Assembly (NCBI GenBank): GCA_026391945.1 | Contig: JAPLDA010000070.1 | Location: forward strand, 1 to 64,000 | DNA length: 64,000 nucleotides | Direction of reading: 5' to 3' | DNA from: Bacteroidota bacterium | Lineage (GTDB): Bacteria; Bacteroidota; Bacteroidia; AKYH767-A; 2013-40CM-41-45 | Made by a program: the position numbers and the translations under genes | Part shown: in pieces, positions 36,269-45,385 of the stretch | Layout of the letters: each line of letters begins with the position of its first letter | Position numbering within the stretch: position 1 is the stretch's first letter | Notes under the pieces: generated by a model | The model's input: only the letters and a program-made list of their open reading frames with translations | Database searches by the model: none | What the model was told of the DNA's origin: nothing

Positions 36269-36272
36269 CGCT

Positions 36273-36842
36273 ATGCTTGCCATCAACAATACCCTCGTTT
36301 CTGAGGACCTCATTGAAAAACATTTTGTTTGCGATCTCAATGCCTGCAAAGGTGCCTGTTGTGTGAAGGGTGATTATGGCGCCCCGCTGGAGTTGGACGA
36401 ACTTCCGGTGATGGATGAAATTTACAACAAGGTAAAACCCTATATGACGGAAAAAGGAATCCAGTCCGTTGAAAAACAAGGGAAGTACCTTGAATATGAA
36501 ACCGGTGAATGGGTTACCCCTTTGATCAGCGGAAAGGAATGTGCTTATACCTTTTTTGAAAACGGCACCGCTAAATGTGCCATTGAAAAAGCGTACTACG
36601 ACGGCAAAATTGATTTCAAGAAACCGGTTTCCTGTCACCTTTACCCGGTACGCATCAACAAAATGAAAAACAGTGTGGAAGCGGTTAATTATGACCGGTG
36701 GAGTATTTGCAAACCGGCCTGTAAACTTGGAGATTCATTAAAAGTGCCTCTCTATAAATTTTTAAAAGACTCACTCATCCGGAAATACGGAGAAGACTGG
36801 TATGCGCAACTTGAAAATATGGCTGTTCATCTTGATAAATAG
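36273..36842 (+). CDS. DUF3109 family cysteine-rich protein
   Basis: 189 residues. The N-terminal cysteine motif (Cys20, Cys25, Cys29, Cys30 in FVCDLNACKGACCVKGDYG), further single cysteines, then VSCHLYPVR and SICKPACKL match the DUF3109 family. It resembles YkgJ-type CxxxCxxxCC proteins thought to bind a metal or Fe-S cluster. Function unknown. Widespread and single-copy in Bacteroidota, so probably a conserved housekeeping protein. Confidence 0.9.
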   Translation: MLAINNTLVSEDLIEKHFVCDLNACKGACCVKGDYGAPLELDELPVMDEIYNKVKPYMTEKGIQSVEKQGKYLEYETGEWVTPLISGKECAYTFFENGTAKCAIEKAYYDGKIDFKKPVSCHLYPVRINKMKNSVEAVNYDRWSICKPACKLGDSLKVPLYKFLKDSLIRKYGEDWYAQLENMAVHLDK

Positions 36843-36909
36843 TTGTTTTTAATTTTTTTCCCGGATACTATGACTTTAAAAATGAATTGAAATTTCCAAA
36901 TTATATTTT

Positions 36910-36926
36910 TGAACAAAAATTGTTCA
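36910..36926. promoter_or_regulatory. Palindromic site 1 upstream of nrdB
   Basis: TGAACAA-AAA-TTGTTCA, a perfect inverted repeat with 3-base centre, preceded by TATTTT. The same site recurs 80 bases downstream. It does not match the NrdR box (ACAnTATATnTTGT type) that I know for RNR genes. Confidence 0.7.
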
Positions 36927-36989
36927 TATCACCCTAAAGCATTGACTGGTGAGAGGGTAAGGCAGCTTCAATTTACGAAATAATATTTT

Positions 36990-37006
36990 TGAACAAATCT
37001 TGTTCA
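36990..37006. promoter_or_regulatory. Palindromic site 2 upstream of nrdB
   Basis: TGAACAA-ATC-TTGTTCA, identical arms to site 1 and the same upstream TATTTT. Two identical sites 80 bases apart look like operators for a dimeric regulator. Confidence 0.7.
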
Positions 37007-37116
37007 TAATTACGACACATTTTTTCTGAAACCCCTTGCATAGTTTTTTTTTGTTTAGAATTTTTGTTCGCGTCAAAGGAATGGTTTTTTATTCCGGACA
37101 ATCACGAATAACTTAA

Positions 37117-37168
37117 GAATTTCATCAAGAAATTCCTTTTGTTCTTAAGATGTAAAAATTTTAAGAAC
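37117..37168. promoter_or_regulatory. Two inverted repeats in the nrdB leader region
   Basis: GAATTTC (37117-37123) with GAAATTC (37129-37135), and GTTCTTAA (37141-37148) with TTAAGAAC (37161-37168). Both sit 60-110 bases before the nrdB ATG. They could be operators or leader hairpins; neither has a T-run. The rest of the 384-base gap (36843-37226) shows no gene. Confidence 0.45.
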
Positions 37169-37226
37169 GGGAGGAAGCAGGAATCTTCACCTCTTACCTA
37201 AACGCATTGAACTCATAACCCTCTCT

Positions 37227-38186
37227 ATGGAATTACTTTTACAGGAAAACAAAGATCGCTTCGTTCTTTTTCCCATCAAATACCCGGAAATCTGGGACAT
37301 GTATAAAAAAACAGAACAGAGTTTCTGGACTGCTGAAGAAATCGATCTCCAGGACGATTTGAAAGACTGGGCGCGCCTGAATGACGGGGAACGGCATTTC
37401 ATCAAACATGTGCTTGCTTTCTTTGCGGCCAGCGACGGCATTGTGAATGAAAACCTCGCCGTAAACTTCATGAAAGAAGTTCAATTACCCGAAGCCCGTT
37501 GTTTCTATGGTTTCCAGATCATGATGGAAAACATTCACAGTGAAATGTATTCCCTGCTCATTGATACGTACATCAAGGACAACGCGGAAAAGAACATACT
37601 TTTCAACGCCATGGAAACGGTTCCCTGTGTAAAGAAAAAAGCTGAGTGGGCTTTGCGATGGATTAACAGCGGTTCATTCGCTGAGCGTCTCGTTGCCTTT
37701 GCTGCCGTAGAAGGAATCTTTTTCAGCGGATCATTCTGCAGCATCTTCTGGTTAAAAAAACGCGGGCTGATGAAAGGCCTCAGTAAATCAAATGAGTTCA
37801 TTTCCCGTGACGAAGGCATGCACTGCGATTTCGCCTGCCTCCTCTACAGCATGCTGGAAGAAAAACTTTCCAAAGAAAAAATTTACAGCATCATCACCGA
37901 TGCCGTGAACAATGAACATGAGTTTGTCACCGATGCATTGCCCGTTTCGCTGATCGGCATGAATGCAAAACTCATGTGCCAGTATATTGAATTTGTGGCA
38001 GACCGTTTACTCGAAGCGCTCGGGTATCCTAAACTATACAACTCCACCAACCCGTTCGATTTCATGGAACAGATTTCCCTGCAGGGAAAAACCAACTTCT
38101 TCGAACAACGGGTGAGTGAATACAAAAAGGCTTCCGTCGGCCAGACGAAGGAAGAGAAGGAGTTTAAGCTCGACGAAGATTTTTAA
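37227..38186 (+). CDS. nrdB: Ribonucleotide reductase class Ia, beta (radical) subunit
   Basis: 319 residues. Diiron and radical residues are visible: Asp70, Glu101 and His104 in MENIHSEMY, with Tyr108 four residues after the His in the position of the E. coli radical Tyr122. Later [10 protein letters not shown] and RDEGMHCDF carry the second Glu/Glu/His set. So it is a tyrosyl-radical type, not one of the Tyr-less subclasses. The C-terminal peptide ([12 protein letters not shown]) should dock to NrdA, which follows after 90 bases. Confidence 0.96.
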   Translation: MELLLQENKDRFVLFPIKYPEIWDMYKKTEQSFWTAEEIDLQDDLKDWARLNDGERHFIKHVLAFFAASDGIVNENLAVNFMKEVQLPEARCFYGFQIMMENIHSEMYSLLIDTYIKDNAEKNILFNAMETVPCVKKKAEWALRWINSGSFAERLVAFAAVEGIFFSGSFCSIFWLKKRGLMKGLSKSNEFISRDEGMHCDFACLLYSMLEEKLSKEKIYSIITDAVNNEHEFVTDALPVSLIGMNAKLMCQYIEFVADRLLEALGYPKLYNSTNPFDFMEQISLQGKTNFFEQRVSEYKKASVGQTKEEKEFKLDEDF

Positions 38187-38276
38187 TGTTTCGGATTTAA
38201 AATTTCGGATCGTTCTGAAAACACATTCATCGTTTGAAATGGATTAATTATTAATGATACAACCCTCCCCACACCT

Positions 38277-40673
38277 ATGTTTGTAGTAAAAAGAGACGGT
38301 CGCAAAGAATCCGTAAAATTTGATAAAGTAACTGCACGAATTCAGAAACTGGCTTATGGCCTTTCTGATCACGTGGACACCTTCAGCGTCGCTCAAAAAG
38401 TGATCGAGGGAATTTACGACGGCGTTACCACGTCGGACCTGGACAACCTGGCAGCGGAAATTGCGGCTTCCATGACTACGAAGCATCCTGACTTTGCCGT
38501 ACTTGCTGCACGCATCGCCGTGAGCAACCTTCACAAGAATACCAAGAAGTCTTTCACCGAAACGATGAAAGATCTTTATGAATACATGGATCCGAAGACA
38601 GGCAAGCAGGCTCCTCTTATTGCCGACGACGTTTTTGAGATCATCTGGAAAAACAAAGATGTTCTTGACAGCACCATCATTTACGACCGGGATTTCGGTT
38701 ATGATTATTTCGGGTTCAAGACGCTTGAAAAATCATACCTTCTTAAATTAAACGGGCAGGTAGCCGAACGTCCTCAACACATGATCATGCGTGTGGCTGT
38801 GGGTATCCATAAAGATGACCTTGATTCGGTGATCGAAACGTATAACCTGATGAGTGAACGCTGGTTCACGCATGCCACTCCTACTCTTTTCAATGCGGGA
38901 ACACCGAAGCCGCAACTTTCTTCCTGCTTCCTTTTACAGATGGAGAACGACAGCATTGAAGGAATTTACAGCACGCTTAAAAACTGCGCGAAAATTTCGC
39001 AGAGTGCAGGCGGCATAGGTCTCAACATCCATAACATCCGTGCAACGGGTTCTTACATACGCGGCACCAACGGAACATCAAACGGCATCGTACCTATGTT
39101 GCGCGTTTACAATGATACGGCCCGTTATGTCGACCAGGGCGGTGGAAAAAGAAAAGGTTCATTTGCCATTTATCTTGAGCCATGGCATGCTGATGTTTTT
39201 GACTTCCTCGAACTGAAAAAAAATCATGGGAAAGAAGAACTGCGCGCGCGTGATTTGTTTTATGCGCTGTGGATTCCGGATCTTTTCATGAAACGCGTGG
39301 AAGAAGACGGCCAGTGGAGCCTCTTCTGCCCGAATGAAGCTCCCGGTCTTGCAGAATGTTACGGAGAAAAATTCAATGAACTGTATACCCGTTACGAGCA
39401 GGAAGGACGCGCACGTAAAACCATACAGGCGCAGGAACTCTGGTTTCACATTCTTGAATCGCAGATTGAAACAGGCACTCCATACATGCTTTACAAAGAT
39501 GCCTGCAATGAGAAAAGTAACCAGAAAAATCTCGGCACCATCAAAAGCAGCAACCTGTGCACGGAGATTGTGGAGTACACGTCGGCAGATGAAATTGCTG
39601 TTTGCAACCTCGCCTCCATTGCCCTTCCGCGCTTTGTCATCAACAACCAGTTTGATCACCAGCGCCTGTTCGACATCACCTATGTCATTACAAAAAATCT
39701 GAATAAAGTCATCGACATCAACTATTATCCTGTTGAGGCGGCGCGCAAAAGTAATTTCCGCCACCGCCCGATTGGAATCGGAGTCCAGGGGCTTGCGGAT
39801 GCTTTCATCCTCATGAGAATGCCTTTCGACAGTGAAGAAGCACGCCAACTGAACAAAGAAATTCATGAAACCATTTACTATGCTGCGATGACGGCCAGTA
39901 AAGATCTTGCGAAAATTAACGGGCATTACGAAACGTATGAAGGTTCACCGGTATCACAGGGAATTTTCCAGTACGACATGTGGAAGGTGACTCCAACTTC
40001 AAGATGGGAATGGGATGTGCTGAAAGAAGAAGTAAAAAAATATGGTGTGAGGAATTCCCTCCTGCTCGCTCCGATGCCGACTGCCAGCACTTCACAGATT
40101 CTTGGAAACAACGAGTGCTTCGAACCCTACACCAGCAACATTTATTCACGCAGGGTGCTGAGCGGCGAATTCACCATCGTCAACAAACACCTGCTGAAAG
40201 ACCTGATGAAGCTCGGGTTGTGGAATGATCACATGAAAAATAAAATCATTGCTGCCAACGGTTCCATTCAGAACGTTCCGGAAATTCCACAGGACATCAA
40301 AGAGATTTACAAAACCGTCTGGGAAATCAAACAAAGATCCATCATCGACATGGCTGCCGACCGCGGCGCATTCATTTGCCAAAGCCAGTCGCTGAACCTG
40401 TTTATCCAGGATGCCAATTTCGCCAAGCTCACCAGCATGCATTTCTACGCTTGGAAAAAAGGATTGAAAACAGGAATGTATTACCTCCGTACCAAATCGG
40501 CGGTGGATGCCATCAAGTTTACGGTTGACCAAAGTGCTTTGAAAGAGCCGCAGGAATCCCTCTCCGGAATCCCTGCCGTGAGTTCGGTAAACAACGTCAC
40601 CAAGGATGAAGCCTTTGAACAAATGGCCTGTTCGATCGATAACCCCGACAGTTGCGAAGCCTGCGGAAGTTGA
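38277..40673 (+). CDS. nrdA: Ribonucleoside-diphosphate reductase, alpha subunit
   Basis: 798 residues. N-terminal ATP-cone ([20 protein letters not shown], about 1-90), so dATP inhibition is expected. The catalytic barrel has [20 protein letters not shown] (first redox Cys), [13 protein letters not shown] and [13 protein letters not shown] (Asn/Cys/Glu site), and [20 protein letters not shown]. The C-terminal redox pair is C793-E-A-C796. It reduces NDPs to dNDPs with NrdB. Length and motifs are normal; there are two palindromic operators upstream of the nrdBA pair. Confidence 0.97.
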   Translation: MFVVKRDGRKESVKFDKVTARIQKLAYGLSDHVDTFSVAQKVIEGIYDGVTTSDLDNLAAEIAASMTTKHPDFAVLAARIAVSNLHKNTKKSFTETMKDLYEYMDPKTGKQAPLIADDVFEIIWKNKDVLDSTIIYDRDFGYDYFGFKTLEKSYLLKLNGQVAERPQHMIMRVAVGIHKDDLDSVIETYNLMSERWFTHATPTLFNAGTPKPQLSSCFLLQMENDSIEGIYSTLKNCAKISQSAGGIGLNIHNIRATGSYIRGTNGTSNGIVPMLRVYNDTARYVDQGGGKRKGSFAIYLEPWHADVFDFLELKKNHGKEELRARDLFYALWIPDLFMKRVEEDGQWSLFCPNEAPGLAECYGEKFNELYTRYEQEGRARKTIQAQELWFHILESQIETGTPYMLYKDACNEKSNQKNLGTIKSSNLCTEIVEYTSADEIAVCNLASIALPRFVINNQFDHQRLFDITYVITKNLNKVIDINYYPVEAARKSNFRHRPIGIGVQGLADAFILMRMPFDSEEARQLNKEIHETIYYAAMTASKDLAKINGHYETYEGSPVSQGIFQYDMWKVTPTSRWEWDVLKEEVKKYGVRNSLLLAPMPTASTSQILGNNECFEPYTSNIYSRRVLSGEFTIVNKHLLKDLMKLGLWNDHMKNKIIAANGSIQNVPEIPQDIKEIYKTVWEIKQRSIIDMAADRGAFICQSQSLNLFIQDANFAKLTSMHFYAWKKGLKTGMYYLRTKSAVDAIKFTVDQSALKEPQESLSGIPAVSSVNNVTKDEAFEQMACSIDNPDSCEACGS

Positions 40674-40720
40674 GAGATTATTGATGTCAACAAAAAGTCA
40701 GGGATTATTAAATCTCTTTT
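40673..40720 (+). terminator. Possible terminator after nrdA
   Basis: AGAGATT (40673-40679) can pair with AATCTCT (40711-40717), followed by TTTTCC. The loop is long (31 bases), so this is weak. It overlaps the 3' end of the convergent PepSY-like gene. Confidence 0.35.
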
Positions 40721-41139
40721 TCCTTCCTGATAAATTTGCCGTTGCTATCAAAAATATAATCATTTCCGTTTACCTCGGCTTCAAACATTTTATTCCCGGC
40801 AGCATCTTTAATTATGCTTGCTTTTTTAATTGCTTGCTTGGGTTCAGTATTGCTCAGGTAGTCGAAAATTTCTCTTGGTAATTCATTTTCCGAAACCACA
40901 AATTCAAATTCAAGAATACTGCCCGTTGAATTAATTAATACAGACGTAGGAATTCCTGCGGCATTAAAACTTGCTTCATATTTACCCTTTTCTTTTTCCC
41001 ATTTAACATCACTTTGATCAGGATACTTCTGGTATAATGCTTTCTTGACAGCAGCAGGAACTTTTGATTCATCCACGTGTTGTGCCTGAACGAAAAAGGT
41101 GATGCCGAGAACGGCGATGGTGAGGATTGCTTTTTTCAT
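40708..41139 (-). CDS. PepSY-like (DUF2874) periplasmic protein
   Basis: 143 residues with signal peptide (MKKAILTIAVLGITFFVQAQ). The pattern VPAAVKKALYQKYPDQSDVKWEKE then KGKYEASF, ILINSTG-like and a second repeat near AIKKASIIKDAAGNKMFEAEV match the PepSY_like family (PF11396), which has two BLIP-like repeats. Exported, function unknown; a role in binding or inhibition at the envelope is possible. Confidence 0.85.
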   Translation of the reverse strand: MKKAILTIAVLGITFFVQAQHVDESKVPAAVKKALYQKYPDQSDVKWEKEKGKYEASFNAAGIPTSVLINSTGSILEFEFVVSENELPREIFDYLSNTEPKQAIKKASIIKDAAGNKMFEAEVNGNDYIFDSNGKFIRKEKEI

Positions 41140-41250
41140 CTGTTTTATTTTTAGGTAAAGATAATAATTCCTTCAGATAAAATGAAAAATCAGATTTCTT
41201 AAACAGCAGTTTTTGAACCGGAAATACCAACCCTGCACTGAATGCCTGCC

Positions 41251-41976
41251 TTAAGGCAACAGGACATTTTTAAAATCCTTCAGGTAGGATTTCAGGATTG
41301 ATTCATCCACGATGGCAACAGAATTACGGGTGGTCACGATACCGCCTTCTTTCTGAAGCAGTGAAAAAGTTCGGATGATTTCTTCCAGGGATGAACCGAC
41401 AATGTCGGCATATTCCTGTCGCGAGAGGTTGACTTTAAGAAATTTCAGGTTTTCCTTTTTCTCAGCGCCATAAATGGAACGTATGGTCAGGATAGCCTCT
41501 GCCAGTTTTTGCTTAACCGTCATCTGGGAAAGCGAGCGGAGTTTGTATTCGGCACGTTTCAACTCATCCGCATAAAACAACATGAGGTTGAGTACCAGCG
41601 GAGGATTGTTATTGAGCGCTTCCAGGAATTCTTTATAAGGAATGAAACAACTGACCGTATCTTCAATGGCGGCTGCACTGATCGGGTACACCAAATGCTG
41701 ACCAAAACCACGATGGCCGAAGATGTCTCCTTTGTCGGCAAACCTGACGATTTGTGTTCTTCCCTTCGGACCCGTATTGTAAATTTTTACTTTTCCTTTA
41801 TAGATGAAATAAATTCCCGGAACGGAATCACCTTCGAGGAAAATTACCTGTCCCTTCGAATAACGGTTCGACATTTTTTTTTCGGACAGCGTCTTTTTCC
41901 ATTCATCAGTGCAGTATTTGTTGATGAAACAATTTTTAGCACTGCAGGAAACACAAGATGGATTAATAAATTTCAT
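41251..41976 (-). CDS. Crp/Fnr family regulator with N-terminal cysteine cluster
   Basis: 241 residues. Cyclic-nucleotide-binding fold at about 35-150 (KGQVIFLEGDSVPGIYFIYK then GKVKIYNTG), long helix, and a winged HTH (NLSRQEYADIVGSSLEEIIR) with recognition region TFSLLQKEGGIV. The N-terminus carries Cys8, Cys11, Cys16 and Cys22 (SCVSCSAKNCFINKYC), a spacing that recalls FNR-type Fe-S sensors. The target genes are unknown. It lies 9 bases after a methyltransferase gene and is probably co-transcribed with it. Confidence 0.9.
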   Translation of the reverse strand: MKFINPSCVSCSAKNCFINKYCTDEWKKTLSEKKMSNRYSKGQVIFLEGDSVPGIYFIYKGKVKIYNTGPKGRTQIVRFADKGDIFGHRGFGQHLVYPISAAAIEDTVSCFIPYKEFLEALNNNPPLVLNLMLFYADELKRAEYKLRSLSQMTVKQKLAEAILTIRSIYGAEKKENLKFLKVNLSRQEYADIVGSSLEEIIRTFSLLQKEGGIVTTRNSVAIVDESILKSYLKDFKNVLLP

Positions 41977-41985
41977 TTCAAAATT

Positions 41986-42798
41986 TTATTTCCAGGCTTT
42001 TACAATCAATCCCGTTCCGGAAGCATGCCGGCCGTAAGTATCGAGGTAGTTTAATATAAATGAAACAGGATATGCCACGAGGTAATAAAATGGTAGCAGG
42101 ATGAAAAACAGTTTAGACACGCCAAGCATCTGTATCGGGTACTTCATCGAAAGCCTCCATGAAATTTTTCCCGGGGTTCCATAGGAATAGCCCGCTTCGA
42201 CTTTTGAAAATCCAGCCGAACGCAACTTGTCTTCTATTTCCCTGATGTTGTACCCATCGCGAACATGTTCTTCAATGAAAGAAGAATCATCATCACCATG
42301 AACATCGCTTCCACCCTGGTCGGACGGAGTTGAAATCAACAGCATCCCACCGGTTTTCATAGAAGCAAAAAAATTCCGGAACACCTGCACATCTTCAAGA
42401 ATGTGTTCCATCACATCCACGGATAACACCAGGTCGTATGAATTTTCTTTTACAAATTTGGTGAGGTCAGCCACTTCAAATTTCACATCTGTAGCGCCGA
42501 TTGATTTGAAAAAATTATTGCAGTCTTTCACTTGCTCCTCTTTCACATCCACCGAAAGAATTACGGAGTTTTTAAAATGACGAAACATCCAGTAGGAATA
42601 TTGTCCGAATCCAGCCCCGGCATCGAGTATCTTCACCTGGCTGGCGCGGCCGGGCAAAGAATACCATGACCTCAGTTCACGGTGAACATGCCAGGAACGG
42701 AGCAGAAGCAGATCCAGCAACCTGTAAAAAGTTTTCCGGAGAAAAGGAGATTTATTGAATACATTTCCAAGTGAACGTTTGATCGGATCGTATTGCAT
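41986..42798 (-). CDS. Class I SAM-dependent methyltransferase
   Basis: 270 residues. Motif I VKILDAGAGFGQYSYWMF, acidic strand VILSVDVKEEQV, motif IV YDLVLSVDVMEHI and GGMLLISTPSD are present. The C-terminus has a hydrophobic stretch (LFFILLPFYYLVAYPVSFIL), suggesting membrane association and perhaps a lipid or quinone-like substrate. Acceptor unknown. Confidence 0.85.
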   Translation of the reverse strand: MQYDPIKRSLGNVFNKSPFLRKTFYRLLDLLLLRSWHVHRELRSWYSLPGRASQVKILDAGAGFGQYSYWMFRHFKNSVILSVDVKEEQVKDCNNFFKSIGATDVKFEVADLTKFVKENSYDLVLSVDVMEHILEDVQVFRNFFASMKTGGMLLISTPSDQGGSDVHGDDDSSFIEEHVRDGYNIREIEDKLRSAGFSKVEAGYSYGTPGKISWRLSMKYPIQMLGVSKLFFILLPFYYLVAYPVSFILNYLDTYGRHASGTGLIVKAWK

Positions 42799-42814
42799 AA
42801 CTTAAATTTGATGA

Positions 42815-42838
42815 TTTGAAAATTTGAAAATTTGAAAA
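42815..42838 (+). repeat. Three tandem copies of TTTGAAAA
   Basis: Perfect 8-base units at 42815-42822, 42823-42830 and 42831-42838 in the gap between rbfA and the methyltransferase gene. One of several short-period patches found between genes in this window. Confidence 0.85.
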
Positions 42839-42884
42839 TGCAGGATGAAACCTCCATCATCAAATGTTCAGATGATCGAATTGG

Positions 42885-43247
42885 CTAATTGGAATCAGGA
42901 GGTTGCCTGGTTTCTTTCAGGAGTTTTTCAATTTTCTCCACATGATCCAGTGAATCATCAAGGAAAAATTTCAGTTCGGGAATAATCCGCGCCTGGTGCC
43001 GGATCCTTGAACCTAACTCTTTCCTGATCTCCCGGGTATGTTTTTCAATCTGCGAAAGAACGGATTTGCTTTCCTTCACACCGAAAACACTGATGTAAAT
43101 TTTCGCTACACCGAGGTCCGGACTCACCTGTGCGCCGGTAACCGTTACGAAAGCTTTCCCAAAATAATTAAATCCTTCACGCTGAAAAATTTCGCCCATC
43201 TCCTTCTGTATCAACCGCGCATATTTATGTTGCCTCATGGAATCCAT
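42885..43247 (-). CDS. rbfA: Ribosome-binding factor A
   Basis: 120 residues from MDSMRQHKYARLIQKEMGEI, the usual RbfA start and length. An upstream in-frame start at 43349 would add 34 residues read through promoter DNA. KH-like core: FVTVTGAQVSPDLGVAKIYI then SVFG, and GSRIRHQARIIPELKFFLDD near the end. It binds 30S subunits during 16S rRNA maturation. A near-consensus -7 box (TACCTTCG) ends four bases before this ATG, which supports the choice. Confidence 0.93.
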   Translation of the reverse strand: MDSMRQHKYARLIQKEMGEIFQREGFNYFGKAFVTVTGAQVSPDLGVAKIYISVFGVKESKSVLSQIEKHTREIRKELGSRIRHQARIIPELKFFLDDSLDHVEKIEKLLKETRQPPDSN

Positions 43248-43251
43248 GGGG

Positions 43252-43259
43252 CGAAGGTA
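43252..43259 (-). promoter_or_regulatory. -7 box four bases from the rbfA ATG
   Basis: On the minus strand TACCTTCG, one mismatch from TAnnTTTG, followed by CCCC and the ATG at 43247. No clear TTG at -33. Confidence 0.45.
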
Positions 43260-43403
43260 ATGATTGAATATTGAATATTGAAGAATGTTTACCGGATAAT
43301 GAAACCTGCACGGAATTTTTTGAGGCCTTTTCCGTTCCTGGTACTGCACGATTTAAATCGCGCCTAAATCTCATCACACGCACCTCACTTCTCAAATCTC
43401 AGT

Positions 43404-43411
43404 TATATTTG
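43404..43411 (+). promoter_or_regulatory. -7 box four bases from the ABC transporter ATG
   Basis: TATATTTG, full match to TAnnTTTG, then CCTC and ATG at 43416. No TTG at the -33 position. Confidence 0.55.
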
Positions 43412-43415
43412 CCTC

Positions 43416-45239
43416 ATGAAGAACTATCTCCGGCTTTTGAAATTTGTACTGGCTTACAAGGGTTATGCGGTGATGAACATTGTGTTTAATGTGTTATCCG
43501 TGATCTTCAGTCTCTTTTCTCTTACGATGGTGGTTCCGTTTCTGAATGTCCTCTTCAGCCAGCAAACCAGCTACCAGCAGTTGCCATGGAGCTTTTCCCC
43601 GAAAGCATTGTTGGGAAACTTTAATTATTTCCTCGCTCAGTTTATCACGCAACATGGAAAGGTAGAAGCACTCGAATTAATCGCCGGGTTGGTGGTGGTG
43701 ATGTTTTTCCTCAAAAATTTATTTCGTTACCTCGCCATGTATTTCATTGCGCCGATCCGGAATGGCGTGGTGCGCGATTTGCGAAACAGGATGTATGAAA
43801 AAATCCTCTACCTGCCGCTGACGTATTTTTCAGAGGAACGGAAAGGTGACCTGATGGCCCGTATGACCAGCGATGTACAGGAAATTGAATGGAGCATCAT
43901 GCAGTCGCTCGAAGTGATCTTCAGGGAACCGCTCACCGTGATTTTATTTCTTACCACCATGGTGCTGATGAGTGCCAAACTCTCCCTGTTCGTTTTTATC
44001 CTGTTGCCGCTGGCCGGGCTCATCATCGGGCAGATCGGGAAAAGTCTCCGGCGTACCTCAACAAAAAGCCAGGCCAAGATGGGCATGTTGCTTTCCAATA
44101 TTGAAGAAACACTTGGCGGATTAAGAATCATCAAGGCTTTTACATCTGAAAATTTTGCCACCGAAAAATTTCACAAACTGAATGATGAATACAAACGGTT
44201 GATGATCCGCCTCTACCGGAAACGGGATCTGAGTTCACCGCTCAGTGAATTCCTCGGGACGGTGGTGCTGGTAACCGTCATGTATTTCGGCGGGAGACTC
44301 GTGTTTACAGACGCTTCCCTGGAGCCATCCGTATTCATTGCATTCATCGCCATCTTTTCACAACTCATTCCACCGGCTAAATCATTCACGGAAGCGTATT
44401 CAAATGTTCAGAAAGGATTGGCTTCGGCAGAACGCATCAACAAAATACTGGATGCCGAAATCACCATCCGTGATAAAGAAAATCCGTTGACGATTACTGA
44501 CTTTAAAAAAGAGATTGAATACAAAAATGTTTCATTCCGGTATGTCAAAGGAGAAACGGGTTATATCCTGAAAGACGTCAACTTAAAAATCGAAAAAGGA
44601 AAAACGATTGCATTGGTCGGACAAAGCGGTTCAGGTAAAACAACACTGGCCGATCTCCTCCCTCGCTTTTATGATCTTGAACTTGGTGAAATCAAAATCG
44701 ATGGTGAGAACATAAACGATTACCGGATCTCCGACCTGCGAAAGCTGATGGGAATTGTCACGCAGGAGAGTATTCTTTTCAACGATACCGTATTCAACAA
44801 CATTGCTTTCGGAATGAAGGATGCAAGCGAAGAAGATGTGGTCACGGCTGCGAAGATTGCCAATGCTCATGATTTTATTTTACAAATGCCCAATGGTTAT
44901 CAAACCAACATCGGTGACCGCGGAAATAAAATGAGCGGCGGACAACGGCAGCGCATCAGCATTGCCAGGGCCATTTTGAAAAATCCGCCCATCCTTATTC
45001 TGGACGAAGCCACTTCTGCGCTTGACACGGAAAGTGAACGACTGGTTCAGGATGCGCTGATGAAACTGATGCAAAACCGTACGACACTCGTCATTGCTCA
45101 TCGACTGTCAACCATTCAGCATGCCGATGAAATCGTCGTGATGCAGAAAGGAGAAATTCTGGAACGCGGAAAACACCATGAACTTTTAGAAAAAGGAGGC
45201 GCCTATAAAAAGTTGTACGATCTCCAATCGTTCGTTTAA
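43416..45239 (+). CDS. ABC exporter, MsbA-like (fused TMD-NBD)
   Basis: 607 residues. Six-helix type I exporter domain (about 15-335), then the ATPase: Walker A VGQSGSGKTT, Q-loop GIVTQESILF, signature MSGGQRQRISIARAIL, Walker B PILILDEATSALD, H-loop VIAHRLST. The homodimeric half-transporter layout is that of MsbA and lipid/drug exporters; lipid A flipping is the likely role in a Gram-negative, but drug export cannot be excluded. Confidence 0.92.
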   Translation: MKNYLRLLKFVLAYKGYAVMNIVFNVLSVIFSLFSLTMVVPFLNVLFSQQTSYQQLPWSFSPKALLGNFNYFLAQFITQHGKVEALELIAGLVVVMFFLKNLFRYLAMYFIAPIRNGVVRDLRNRMYEKILYLPLTYFSEERKGDLMARMTSDVQEIEWSIMQSLEVIFREPLTVILFLTTMVLMSAKLSLFVFILLPLAGLIIGQIGKSLRRTSTKSQAKMGMLLSNIEETLGGLRIIKAFTSENFATEKFHKLNDEYKRLMIRLYRKRDLSSPLSEFLGTVVLVTVMYFGGRLVFTDASLEPSVFIAFIAIFSQLIPPAKSFTEAYSNVQKGLASAERINKILDAEITIRDKENPLTITDFKKEIEYKNVSFRYVKGETGYILKDVNLKIEKGKTIALVGQSGSGKTTLADLLPRFYDLELGEIKIDGENINDYRISDLRKLMGIVTQESILFNDTVFNNIAFGMKDASEEDVVTAAKIANAHDFILQMPNGYQTNIGDRGNKMSGGQRQRISIARAILKNPPILILDEATSALDTESERLVQDALMKLMQNRTTLVIAHRLSTIQHADEIVVMQKGEILERGKHHELLEKGGAYKKLYDLQSFV

Positions 45240-45327
45240 CTTCCGGGTGAATAATTGAACGATGAGAATGAAACTGCAAACCCTTTATATTCGATAAAAA
45301 ATTTCAATCCGTTTACATCTGCTCAGT

Positions 45328-45378
45328 TACTTAAATACTCAACCACATAAACACTTAAATACTCAACTACTCAACCAC
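45328..45378 (+). repeat. Intergenic low-complexity patch (AAATACTCAACNAC type)
   Basis: Imperfect repeats of ACTTAAATACTCAAC and CTACTCAAC lie in the gap before the cytosine deaminase gene. They resemble other short-period intergenic patches in the window but have their own unit. Confidence 0.7.
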
Positions 45379-45385
45379 CCAGACC

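Noticed and set aside
36910-37006. LexA or NrdR boxes upstream of nrdB
   Set aside because: The palindromes have GAAC-N9-GTTC geometry, which fits neither the GAAC-N4-GTTC LexA form nor the A/T-rich NrdR box.
39159-39926. 255-aa minus-strand frame
   Set aside because: Antisense to nrdA, which is intact.
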